The notes: generated by a model not told the origin, from the letters alone. Positions 18,008 to 24,447 are shown, numbered from the stretch's first letter. The stretch: 64,000 bases of DNA from Niastella sp. OAS944 (GCA_024809215.1 JANUBW010000003.1:682001-746000), one strand, 5' to 3'. Program-made: numbers and translations.

Positions 18008-18919
18008 ATGTTACTGAAAAAAAATATACCGATTGGTTATGTGTTTGGAAAAGTAAAGATTGAATTGGTAATAATACTGGTGTATAGTTTAGCTATAGCA
18101 GTTATACATGAATGGTTCCTCGAAGTGCCTATAAGTATTCCATTAGCCGTACCGGCCGTGTTGGGTACAGTAATATCTTTACTGCTCGGTTTTAGAAGCA
18201 ACCAGGCGTATGATCGCTGGTGGGAAGCCCGCCAGGTATGGGGCGCCATTGTGAACGACTCCCGTACATTGGCCCGGCAGGTACTCAATTTTACTGAAAG
18301 CCAGTATGAAGAAGACATGGTACACCAATGGCGGCAGCGGATGGTACGCCGGCAAATTGCCTGGTGTTATTCACTGGGACAAAGCCTGCGCCGCATGAAC
18401 CCTACCAGTGGGTTAGATAAATTTTTAAGCAAAAGAGAATTGGAAGTTCTTTCCCGCTTTAATAATGTGCCAATGGCCCTGCTCGATCAGCATGGAAAAG
18501 ACCTGCGCCGCGCCCTTGAAGAAGGTTATATAAACAGGTACCAGCAAATGGAGATAGATAAAACGCTTACCCGCCTGTGTGATGCTATGGGCAAATGTGA
18601 ACGTATAAAGAACACTGTATTCCCCAGCACCTATAGTTTATATATTCATTTCTCTTTGCTGTTATTTATTGCCATGTTGCCATTTGGTGTGATAGATTAT
18701 TTCGGGTTTCTTGAAGTGCCTTTAGTGGTGGCCATCAGTGCTTCATTTTTGCTGATAGAAAAAATGGCCATTCATTTACAGGACCCCTTTGAGAACAAGC
18801 CAACCGATACACCTATGACCGCCATTGCAGGTACTATTGAACGTGATCTTAAACAGTTGATGCACGATCAGGACCTGCCAGAGGTAAAAAATCAGGAAAA
18901 GTATTATTATATCTTGTAG
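18008..18919 (+). CDS. Bestrophin family anion channel
   Basis: A 303-residue membrane protein of the bestrophin/UPF0187 family. GFRSNQAYDRWWEARQVWG is the family hallmark after the second helix, and FPSTYSLYIHFSLLLFIAMLPFG with DPFENKPTDTPMTAI are typical of the C-terminal half. Bacterial members form pentameric chloride or cation channels in the inner membrane. The gene is followed by a strong terminator. Confidence 0.93.
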   Translation: MLLKKNIPIGYVFGKVKIELVIILVYSLAIAVIHEWFLEVPISIPLAVPAVLGTVISLLLGFRSNQAYDRWWEARQVWGAIVNDSRTLARQVLNFTESQYEEDMVHQWRQRMVRRQIAWCYSLGQSLRRMNPTSGLDKFLSKRELEVLSRFNNVPMALLDQHGKDLRRALEEGYINRYQQMEIDKTLTRLCDAMGKCERIKNTVFPSTYSLYIHFSLLLFIAMLPFGVIDYFGFLEVPLVVAISASFLLIEKMAIHLQDPFENKPTDTPMTAIAGTIERDLKQLMHDQDLPEVKNQEKYYYIL

Positions 18920-18940
18920 GGAAGAAGCAAGTGTCAGGTA

Positions 18941-18980
18941 AAACAAATCCCCACCCTTTTGGTCCGGGGATTTGTTGTTT
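18941..18980 (+). terminator. Rho-independent terminator of the bestrophin gene
   Basis: AACAAATCCCC pairs perfectly with GGGGATTTGTT, followed by a T-rich end. The 3' arm overlaps the -33 element of the next promoter. Confidence 0.85.
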
Positions 18981-19001
18981 TGAAATAATTATATAGTTTT
19001 G
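18971..19001 (+). promoter_or_regulatory. Promoter of the EF-G paralogue leader region
   Basis: TTTG (18971-18974), 19 bases, TAGTTTTG (18994-19001): an exact match to the Bacteroidota housekeeping promoter. Transcription should begin near 19006. No equally good promoter is seen between here and the EF-G gene at 19401. Confidence 0.7.
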
Positions 19002-19026
19002 CATCTCAATTCGATCATTAAGTATC

Positions 19027-19155
19027 ATGATTAAGACCATAACATACAAGACAGGTATAAACGCTAATTCGGCCATCAGGGCTGTAATTGCCAGTACTTG
19101 TATTGTCTTTATAGGAAATGGGGAGACAAACCCATTACCGGATAAAAGGGATTAA
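19027..19155 (+). CDS. Short leader ORF, 42 codons, upstream of EF-G paralogue
   Basis: ATG at 19027 begins MIKTITYKTGINANSAIRAV and the frame ends at TAA 19153-19155, inside a unit bounded by a consensus promoter and a terminator. The peptide uses most amino acids, is rich in Ile and Thr, and contains the AUA and AGG codons. It has no resemblance to a known protein. The position suggests a regulatory leader peptide for the EF-G gene downstream. The alternative is an orphan small protein or RNA. Confidence 0.4.
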   Translation: MIKTITYKTGINANSAIRAVIASTCIVFIGNGETNPLPDKRD

Positions 19156-19176
19156 TCGTTACTATTATAATAGTTT

Positions 19177-19211
19177 ACGCCTTCCCAATATTCGGGAAGG
19201 CGTTTTTGTTT
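19177..19211 (+). terminator. Terminator after the 42-codon leader ORF
   Basis: ACGCCTTCCC pairs perfectly with GGGAAGGCGT around a 7-base loop, followed by TTTTTGTTT. It may act as an attenuator for the EF-G gene. Confidence 0.85.
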
Positions 19212-19264
19212 GTCTCCCCGTGATTGTTTCCCCGGCATTTAAATATTATTATTAATTCAGCAAT

Positions 19265-19318
19265 ATGAAATTCATAATCAAAACAATAATTAGCGTATTC
19301 ACTGACCATGTTCGGTGA
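19265..19318 (+). CDS. Second short ORF, 17 codons, before EF-G paralogue
   Basis: ATG 19265 to TGA 19318 encodes [17 protein letters not shown]. It lies between two terminator hairpins. Coding evidence is weak on its own; the location between a terminator and an attenuator-like hairpin makes it worth recording. Confidence 0.25.
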   Translation: MKFIIKTIISVFTDHVR

Positions 19319-19345
19319 CGTTAGGTGTGTTTTGCATATTGCAGA

Positions 19346-19380
19346 AAGCCTCTCGTTACAAACGGGGGGCTTTTTTATTT
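19346..19380 (+). terminator. Attenuator-like hairpin 20 bases before the EF-G gene
   Basis: AAGCCTCTCGTT pairs with AACGGGGGGCTT (two wobble pairs) around a 3-base loop, followed by six T. It would stop transcripts just before the EF-G start at 19401 unless relieved. Confidence 0.75.
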
Positions 19381-19400
19381 ATTCTCTACAGATATACTTT

Positions 19401-21464
19401 ATGAAACGGTTACAACAATTCAGAAATATTGGAATTATGGCGCACGTCGATGCTGGTAAAACAACTGTCACCGAACGTATGCTTTATTATACAGGGTTTA
19501 CGCATCGCTTAGGTAATGTTGATGATGGAAACACAGTGATGGACAGCGATCCGCAGGAAGAGAAAAGAGGCATAACCATTTCATCTGCTGCTATAACTAC
19601 TTATTGGGACTATGCGGGTGAAAGGTATCAGATAAATATTATCGATACTCCTGGCCACGTTGATTTTGCGGCGGAAGTAGAAAGATCGTTGCGGGTGCTC
19701 GATGGCGCCGTGGCTGTGTTTTGTGCAAAGAGTGGCGTACAACCACAATCGGAATCGGTATGGCGCCAGGCCAACAGGTATAACATACCGCGTATTGTTA
19801 TGATCAATAAAATGGACCGGCAGGGTGCTGAGTTTATGCGCGTGGTAAATGAAATAAGAACATTGTTACACGCGAATGCTGTTCCGGTGCAATTGCCAAT
19901 TGGCGCCGAAGACGATCATCGTGGTATTGTTGATCTTATAACCATGCGGGCATTACTATGGAACAGCGATGATGGAAAACAATTTGAAGAGACAGCCATC
20001 CCCGCCCATTTGTTGCCGGAGGCAGAAAAGCAACGCAATCATTTGTTAGAAGAATTGTCATTGACCAATGAAGAATTGTTTGAACTGTTCACAACAAATG
20101 CGGCTGCCATAACAACCAAAACCATTTATAAGGCGTTGCGCCAGGCAACCGTCAGTATGCAATTGGTGCCGGTAGTATGCGGTGCTGCTTACAGGAACAA
20201 GGGCGTGCAACCTTTGCTTAATGCGGTTGTGCAATATTTGCCTTCGCCTGTTGATATAACTGATGTTGCTGGTATAGATCCATCGACAGAAGAACAGAAG
20301 GTGGTACGAACCGATGAGAATGCGCCATTTGCCGGGCTTGCGTTTAAGATCATCACTAATGATTATACAGGTAAGCTGGCATTGGTAAGAGTATATTCAG
20401 GTGTATTGCGGCAAGGTGATACTGTGTGGAATAGCCGCACCGGAAAGAAAGTGCGGGTGAGCAGGTTAATGCGCATCATGAGCGATAAGTATGAAACCGT
20501 TGATCAAATTGGCGCTGGCGACATTGGTGCACTGGTTGGGTTGAAGGAAGTAAAAACAGGCGATACATTGGCCGATCCGGACAACAAAGTATTGTTAGAA
20601 AGTATTTTCTTCCCCGAACCTATGATCGGTTACTCCATTGAAGCGAAGTCGTCGAAAGAATCTGTGAAATTGGGAGAGGCATTATCACAGTTGTTAGATG
20701 AAGATCCTACGCTGGTGGTAGAAACAAATAAAGAAACCGGGCAAACGATCCTTAAGGGTATGGGCGAGTTACACCTGGAAGTTGTGTTGGAAAAGTTAGC
20801 TACTGAATACGAGGTGGAGGTTAACAAAGGGCAGCCGCAAATAGCCTATAAGGAAATTTTAACGCAGTCTGTTTTACATAAGGAAATATTCAAGAAACAG
20901 AATGGTGGTCCCGGTAGTTATGCCGAGATCCATTTTGAACTTTCGCCCCGTGAGCAGAATTTGCCGGGACTTGAATTTATTGATGAGATCAAAGGTGGCG
21001 CTATACCAAAGGAGTTCATTGCTTCTGTTCAAAAAGGTTTTGCCGCGGCTATGCAGTCGGGTGTACTGGCTGGTTATCCCGTGAAATCGATGCGTGTAAG
21101 GTTGTTTGATGGCGACATTCATGAAAACGACTCGCATGCACAGGACTTTGAACTGGCTGCCGGTATGGGCTTTAAAGCTGCTGCGTTGAAAGCGGCGCCA
21201 AAGATGTTGGAGCCGGTTATGCAAGTTGATATAACAACGCCCGATGAATACATGGGCGCCATTACGGGTGACTTAAATCGAAGACGTGGCATCATCAGAG
21301 GAATTGAAATGAAAGGAAATGTGCAGTGTATAAAAGCGGAAGTTCCTTTGTCAGGCCTGTTCGGATATATCATCACGTTAAGAAGTTTATCAAGTGGCCG
21401 TGCTACGGTTTCTTTAACGTTTCATGATTACCAATTGGTGCCAGACAACGTTAGCGTAAAATGA
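19401..21464 (+). CDS. Elongation factor G paralogue
   Basis: A 687-residue translational GTPase; the ATG at 19401 ([20 protein letters not shown]) is used, not the longer frame from 19308, which runs through the attenuator. All GTPase motifs are intact: [22 protein letters not shown] with the catalytic His, and NKMD. Domains II-V are complete, with domain IV signatures [17 protein letters not shown] and [13 protein letters not shown]. It is flanked by leader modules and tRNA genes, not by rpsL and rpsG, so it is a paralogue, not the str-operon copy. Bacteroides has a fusA2 paralogue used during starvation that does not hydrolyse GTP; this one keeps the catalytic residues. EF-G catalyses tRNA-mRNA translocation or ribosome recycling. 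Confidence 0.9.
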   Translation: MKRLQQFRNIGIMAHVDAGKTTVTERMLYYTGFTHRLGNVDDGNTVMDSDPQEEKRGITISSAAITTYWDYAGERYQINIIDTPGHVDFAAEVERSLRVLDGAVAVFCAKSGVQPQSESVWRQANRYNIPRIVMINKMDRQGAEFMRVVNEIRTLLHANAVPVQLPIGAEDDHRGIVDLITMRALLWNSDDGKQFEETAIPAHLLPEAEKQRNHLLEELSLTNEELFELFTTNAAAITTKTIYKALRQATVSMQLVPVVCGAAYRNKGVQPLLNAVVQYLPSPVDITDVAGIDPSTEEQKVVRTDENAPFAGLAFKIITNDYTGKLALVRVYSGVLRQGDTVWNSRTGKKVRVSRLMRIMSDKYETVDQIGAGDIGALVGLKEVKTGDTLADPDNKVLLESIFFPEPMIGYSIEAKSSKESVKLGEALSQLLDEDPTLVVETNKETGQTILKGMGELHLEVVLEKLATEYEVEVNKGQPQIAYKEILTQSVLHKEIFKKQNGGPGSYAEIHFELSPREQNLPGLEFIDEIKGGAIPKEFIASVQKGFAAAMQSGVLAGYPVKSMRVRLFDGDIHENDSHAQDFELAAGMGFKAAALKAAPKMLEPVMQVDITTPDEYMGAITGDLNRRRGIIRGIEMKGNVQCIKAEVPLSGLFGYIITLRSLSSGRATVSLTFHDYQLVPDNVSVK

Positions 21465-21476
21465 TGAAGTAAACAA

Positions 21477-21515
21477 GGGAGGTTCTCCGCCAGCTGGCGG
21501 AGAGCTTCCCTTTTT
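21477..21515 (+). terminator. Terminator of the EF-G paralogue, with CCGCC/GGCGG palindrome
   Basis: GGGAGGTTCTCCGCC folds onto GGCGGAGAGCTTCCC, followed by five T. The inner palindrome CTCCGCCAGCTGGCGGAG belongs to a repeat type seen also at 22229-22244. Confidence 0.85.
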
Positions 21516-21540
21516 AGTGAGAAAAATATATTGCGCAATG

Positions 21541-21573
21541 TTTGGCGATATCAAAATTCTTTTGCTAGCTTTG
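21541..21573 (+). promoter_or_regulatory. Promoter of the leader-tRNA operon
   Basis: TTTG (21541-21544) and TAGCTTTG (21566-21573) are separated by 21 bases. The expected start of transcription is at about 21578, the A of the leader ATG, so the leader mRNA may be leaderless. Confidence 0.75.
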
Positions 21574-21577
21574 TGTC

Positions 21578-21670
21578 ATGATTCGCACTAATTCATATTT
21601 ACTGTCATTATCACTCAGTTGCTATAGCAGCGAGCTGAAGGGCAGTTATATACATGCGAATAAGAGTTAA
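21578..21670 (+). CDS. Leader peptide of the tRNA operon, 30 aa, Ser/Leu/Tyr/Cys run
   Basis: ATG 21578 to TAA 21668-21670 encodes a 30-residue peptide beginning MIRTN. Residues 6-18 are SYLLSLSLSCYSS: thirteen residues in a row drawn only from Ser, Leu, Tyr and Cys. The codons are UCA (3), UAU (2), UUA (2), AGC (2), CUG, CUC, AGU and UGC. These are the codons read by the six tRNAs encoded just downstream, if U34 of the UAG tRNA reads CUN. The ORF starts 5 bases after the promoter box and is followed by a terminator. This is the architecture of an amino-acid operon leader peptide (trp, his, leu), here placed before tRNA genes. Translation is not proven. Confidence 0.7.
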   Translation: MIRTNSYLLSLSLSCYSSELKGSYIHANKS

Positions 21671-21736
21671 AGCAAATACATAACTTATATAAGCATAAGC
21701 CCTTCAGGTAAAAAACTTGAAGGGTTTTTTGTTTTT
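21581..21736 (+). promoter_or_regulatory. Attenuator with mutually exclusive hairpins before the tRNA genes
   Basis: Three structures can be drawn. First, the ORF RNA folds on itself: ATTCGCA 21581-21587 with TGCGAAT 21655-21661, ACTGTC 21601-21606 with GGCAGT 21641-21646, and CAGTTGCT 21616-21623 with AGCGAGCTG 21629-21637 (one bulge). Second, the terminator: CCCTTCAGGT 21700-21709 with ACTTGAAGGG 21715-21724, loop AAAAA, T-run 21725-21736. Third, the antiterminator: CTGAAGGGC 21635-21643 is the exact complement of GCCCTTCAG 21699-21707, nine pairs, and excludes the terminator. Ribosomes stalled early in the Ser/Leu/Tyr run would block the first fold and free CTGAAGGGC. The last T lies directly before the first tRNA base. 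Confidence 0.75.
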
Positions 21737-21809
21737 AGCCCCTTAGCCCAACGGAAGAGGCTGCTGACTTAGGATCAGTATAGTGTGAGTTCGAATCTCA
21801 CAGGGGCTA
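21737..21809 (+). tRNA. tRNA with anticodon UAG (Leu), short variable loop
   Basis: Cloverleaf of 73 bases: acceptor AGCCCCT/AGGGGCT, D arm with A14 and GG, anticodon stem GCTGA/TCAGT, loop CTTAGGA with anticodon TAG, variable loop of 5, T arm GTGAG-TTCGAAT-CTCAC, discriminator A73. The anticodon reads CUA/CUN leucine codons. Bacterial tRNA-Leu normally has a long variable arm and a G1-C72 pair; this one has neither. CCA is not encoded. Leucine identity is supported by A73 only. Confidence 0.8.
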
Positions 21810-21820
21810 CTGTTATGCAT

Positions 21821-21895
21821 AGCCGTATAGTCCAATTGGAAGGAGACAACAGTTTTAAACCCTGTCCAGTCCGGGTTCGAATCCCGGTGCGGCTA
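21821..21895 (+). tRNA. tRNA with anticodon UAA (Leu), short variable loop
   Basis: Cloverleaf of 75 bases: acceptor AGCCGTA/TGCGGCT, T arm CCGGG-TTCGAAT-CCCGG, discriminator A73. The anticodon stem is ACAG/CTGT and the loop region TTTTAAACC gives anticodon TAA, reading UUA; base pair 31-39 is a T-C mismatch. The D stem is only three pairs. The variable loop is about 4-5 bases, not the long arm of tRNA-Leu. It starts and ends like the previous tRNA (AGCC...GGCTA). CCA is not encoded. Confidence 0.8.
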
Positions 21896-21900
21896 CATAA

Positions 21901-21976
21901 GAGCAGGTACTCAATACCGGTATGGAGATTGGTCTGCAAAACCAATTTAATATGGGTTCAATTCCCATCCTGCTCT
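21901..21976 (+). tRNA. tRNA-Cys (anticodon GCA)
   Basis: Cloverleaf of 76 bases: acceptor GAGCAGG/CCTGCTC, anticodon stem TTGGT/ACCAA with loop CTGCAAA, T arm ATGGG-TTCAATT-CCCAT, discriminator U73, the main tRNA-Cys identity base. The D stem is only three pairs (CTC/GAG) with a 12-base loop and C at position 10, both unusual. CCA is not encoded. It lies 5 bases after the previous tRNA. Confidence 0.85.
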
Positions 21977-21987
21977 CTTAGTATTTT

Positions 21988-22074
21988 GGAAGGTTAGCAT
22001 AATTGGCAATGCAGCAGTCTTGAAAACTGCCGTACGTGTTACAGCGTTTGCAGGTTCGAGTCCTGCACCTTCCG
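21988..22074 (+). tRNA. tRNA-Ser (anticodon UGA)
   Basis: Cloverleaf of 87 bases: acceptor GGAAGGT/ACCTTCC, D arm GCAT/ATGC, anticodon stem GCAGT/ACTGC with loop CTTGAAA, long variable arm of about 19 bases, T arm GCAGG-TTCGAGT-CCTGC, discriminator G73 as expected for serine. It reads UCA and probably other UCN codons. It is the most regular tRNA of the cluster. CCA is not encoded. Confidence 0.9.
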
Positions 22075-22078
22075 CATC

Positions 22079-22106
22079 GTCCGCTGTAGTTTAAACAAAG
22101 GCGGAC
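22079..22106 (+). other. Hairpin between tRNA genes, possible tRNA remnant
   Basis: GTCCGC and GCGGAC form a 6-bp stem around a 16-base loop containing TAGTTTAAAC, a D-arm-like sequence. No T arm follows, so it is not an intact tRNA. It may be a processing signal or a decayed gene. Confidence 0.3.
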
Positions 22107-22121
22107 TTATATGTTCTTATT

Positions 22122-22213
22122 GGAGAGTAGGCCAGATATTGGTTTGCTGCGGCATCCTGCTAAGATGTTTCTCGTTTAACAACGGGATGAAGGTTCGATT
22201 CCTTTGCTCTCCG
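22122..22213 (+). tRNA. tRNA-Ser (anticodon GCU)
   Basis: Cloverleaf of 92 bases: acceptor GGAGAGT/GCTCTCC, anticodon stem GCATC/GATGT with loop CTGCTAA, long variable arm with stem TCTCGTT/AACGGGA, T arm GAAGG-TTCGATT-CCTTT, discriminator G73. It reads AGU and AGC. Position 8 is A instead of the near-universal U if the acceptor has seven pairs, and the D arm is irregular. CCA is not encoded. Confidence 0.85.
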
Positions 22214-22219
22214 CCGTTG

Positions 22220-22253
22220 CCCACTGTATCCGCCAGCCGGCGGAGAAGGTGGG
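22220..22253. repeat. Palindromic CCGCC/GGCGG hairpin between tRNA genes
   Basis: CCCAC and GTGGG enclose TCCGCC-AGCC-GGCGGA. The inner part matches the palindrome type in the EF-G terminator (21486-21503). It looks like an inserted palindromic unit or a processing hairpin. Confidence 0.6.
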
Positions 22254-22261
22254 TATTACAT

Positions 22262-22347
22262 GGGTCGTCGGCAACGATGGTGGAGTTGCGCCAGACTGTA
22301 AATCTGGTACATTAGAAACGCAGAAGGTTCGAATCCTTCACGGCCCA
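22262..22347 (+). tRNA. tRNA-Tyr (anticodon GUA)
   Basis: Cloverleaf of 86 bases: acceptor GGGTCGT/ACGGCCC, anticodon stem CCAGA/TCTGG with loop CTGTAAA, variable region of 15 bases, T arm GAAGG-TTCGAAT-CCTTC, discriminator A73. G1-C72 and A73 fit bacterial tRNA-Tyr. Position 8 is C, and the D arm is a five-pair stem (GCAAC/GTTGC) in which position 14 is C, so the standard U8-A14 core pair cannot form. CCA is not encoded. No strong terminator follows; a weak TTAAG/CTTAA hairpin stands near 22386-22400. Confidence 0.85.
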
Positions 22348-22450
22348 CAGGCATCAACGTATATAAGTAAAGAATAATGCTATGGATTAAGAATTGCTTA
22401 ACTTTTATTACCAATGCGAAACAGTAATATTATGGTATAACCCTTTTGTT

Positions 22451-22660
22451 ATGACACTTTTACTTCTATTACCCATTGTTTTGCTACTTCTTTCGGGTTG
22501 GGCGGCTACCGCTATATCGCAGGCAGTGCATAAAAATCTGGTTAAAGCCGGAAATGCACATGCTAAGTTGTTTCGGGTATTGATATGGTTTGGAAGTTTT
22601 ATATTGATCGCGGGGGTTACAATCTTTCTGGTAATTAATAATATCAGGATTGAGCGATAG
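22451..22660 (+). CDS. Small membrane protein, 69 aa, hypothetical
   Basis: From ATG 22451 the protein MTLLLLLPIVLLLLSGWAAT has two hydrophobic helices (about residues 2-22 and 42-62) joined by a basic loop (VHKNLVKAGNAHAKLF). No family is recognised. The longer frame from 22394 would add 19 residues with no clear role. Its last 17 bases overlap the 3' end of the convergent DUF2306 gene. Confidence 0.5.
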   Translation: MTLLLLLPIVLLLLSGWAATAISQAVHKNLVKAGNAHAKLFRVLIWFGSFILIAGVTIFLVINNIRIER

Positions 22661-23294
22661 CTCTTTTTCTTTGTGCTTTCCATATTAACCATTCGGCAAG
22701 TAACAGGTTAGGAACAAAGCCTATCCAGGCATCTATCATATAAAGGGTTAACGGATCTGGATGAAATGTATTTGCAAGTATTATTTTCCATGAGCGCAAT
22801 GTAATGGCTGAAAAGGTAAGCGAAAAACTGCGGATCATAAACCGTTTATGTTGCCTGATGTCTCTTTTTCGCGCAGCCATAACCGCTTTTAAGGTAAACC
22901 AAAACCACAAGCAATCGAAGACGGTAAAAGCAATTTTTGAAGGAAGTAACCCATTGGCATAATACGCCATTATAAGGGCAGCCGGAAAATTGATGATCAA
23001 TATACCAACTACATATATCCACCCAACAATCCGGTGCAACCGACGGTACTTCTTTAATACGTGATCTGAAAACTGAGTTAGTCCTGCCGCGAGCGCAAGC
23101 ACACTACTAAAAACGTGAATATAGAATGCTGTTTTCCACAATGGAATGTGAATATACTCCTGTTTGTATTGAAGAAAATGAATATCAGTTTTAAAAGACG
23201 AGTAATCAATTGCCATTTGCAACATGAGGAATGTTCCTATACATAGTACAAGATAGGCAATGAAAGAACCGAAGATAGTAGCGGCAATTTTCAC
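22644..23294 (-). CDS. DUF2306 integral membrane protein
   Basis: A 216-residue protein with about six membrane helices. FYIHVFSSVLALAAGLTQFS, YRRLHRIVGWIYVVGILIIN and HKRFMIRSFSLTFSAITLR match the DUF2306 family, in which conserved His and Arg residues lie at helix ends and may bind haem; this is inferred from the pattern. The function is unknown. It stands alone on the minus strand. Confidence 0.8.
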   Translation of the reverse strand: MKIAATIFGSFIAYLVLCIGTFLMLQMAIDYSSFKTDIHFLQYKQEYIHIPLWKTAFYIHVFSSVLALAAGLTQFSDHVLKKYRRLHRIVGWIYVVGILIINFPAALIMAYYANGLLPSKIAFTVFDCLWFWFTLKAVMAARKRDIRQHKRFMIRSFSLTFSAITLRSWKIILANTFHPDPLTLYMIDAWIGFVPNLLLAEWLIWKAQRKRAIAQS

Positions 23295-23493
23295 TAATTA
23301 TAGTGTGTTGGATATTCAAAATATAAAAAAGCGATCATAACTTTCATTATAACCGCTTACTTTCTTTATAGTTTGGGATGGTTTTAACATCCCCCTGTAA
23401 GAAACTCCGTTTTGATTTATAGAACCAGTACTTTGGATACTTGCAGCAGCCCCCTGTGTTTGAATTTTGTGTATCACAATTAAACAAAGAAAT

Positions 23494-24447
23494 ATGAACA
23501 CAACCATTCAGGCGGACGTAAGCGCACAGGTTACAAAAAAGGACGTATCCTTTCTGTCGAACAAATTGAAACTTGCCGCCCATTTATACCTGCCAGCACC
23601 TATAGATTCAATAACAGGACCATTACCTGCAATAGTGGTAGGCCACCCCGGCACTGCAGTGAAAGAACAAACCGCTGGTTTGTATGCCAGCCTTTTGGCC
23701 GAAAAGGGATTTGTTACCCTGGCTTTTGATGCTGCTTACCAGGGCGAAAGTGAAGGCCTGCCTCGCGGACTGGAAGACCCTGCACAACGCGTGGAAGATA
23801 TTAAAGCGGCCGTTTCATTTATGAGTACCCTTGCTTTTGTGAATCCTGAGCGCATAGGTGTATTGGGTATTTGTGCATCGGGCGGTTATGGAATTGCAGC
23901 AGCAGCTACTGATACGCGGGTAAAAGCCATTGCAACGGTGAGTGCTGCTGATATAGGCCGGCAATTCAGGAATGGCGGTGATGGCACTCAGGACATTTCT
24001 ATTATAAAAAATATGCTCAACTATGCTGCTGCGGCCAGAACGGCCGAAGCAAAAGGAGAGGCGCCTGCATCATTCCCAATATTTCCTGAAACGGAAGAAC
24101 AGGCAAAAGCGTTGGGACAGCATGTTTATGAAGGCTGGCAATATTACTGTACGACGCCATATGCACACCCTCGTTCTGCAAAAACTTTTACCTGGAGCAG
24201 TGTTGACCGTATTGCAGGTTTTGATGCCTTGCGCTTTGTACAAATGATAGCGCCCCGCCCATTATTAATGATAGTAGGGTCTGAAGCAGTAACAAAGTGG
24301 ATAACTGATGAGGCAATGGCCGGCGCACAAGACTCCAAAGAGTTGTGTATAATTGAAGGAGCAACACATGTTGACCTGTATTATAAAAAAGCGTTTGTAA
24401 CACCCGCTGTTGATAAACTCGCAAGCTTTTTCTCCACTAAATTATAA
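23494..24447 (+). CDS. Alpha/beta hydrolase (YcjY/dienelactone hydrolase type)
   Basis: I start at ATG 23494 (MNTTIQADVSAQVTKKDVSF), nine residues inside the open frame. The 317-residue protein has the oxyanion region VVGHPGTAVKEQTAG, a nucleophile elbow IGVLGICASGGYGIAA (Cys or Ser nucleophile), a probable acid near PLLMIVGSEA and the catalytic His in EGATHVDLYY. The substrate is unknown. It is followed 74 bases later by an AraC regulator on the same strand, which may control it. Confidence 0.85.
   Translation: MNTTIQADVSAQVTKKDVSFLSNKLKLAAHLYLPAPIDSITGPLPAIVVGHPGTAVKEQTAGLYASLLAEKGFVTLAFDAAYQGESEGLPRGLEDPAQRVEDIKAAVSFMSTLAFVNPERIGVLGICASGGYGIAAAATDTRVKAIATVSAADIGRQFRNGGDGTQDISIIKNMLNYAAAARTAEAKGEAPASFPIFPETEEQAKALGQHVYEGWQYYCTTPYAHPRSAKTFTWSSVDRIAGFDALRFVQMIAPRPLLMIVGSEAVTKWITDEAMAGAQDSKELCIIEGATHVDLYYKKAFVTPAVDKLASFFSTKL

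Noticed and set aside
21578-21670. The 30-codon ORF as a mere chance frame
   Set aside because: The run of 13 matching codons, the promoter position and the exact antiterminator together are unlikely by chance, although translation is unproven.
21737-21895. Stop-codon suppressor tRNAs (TAG and TAA in the anticodon loops)
   Set aside because: The anticodons are UAG and UAA, which read CUA and UUA. A suppressor of UAG or UAA would need CUA or UUA anticodons.
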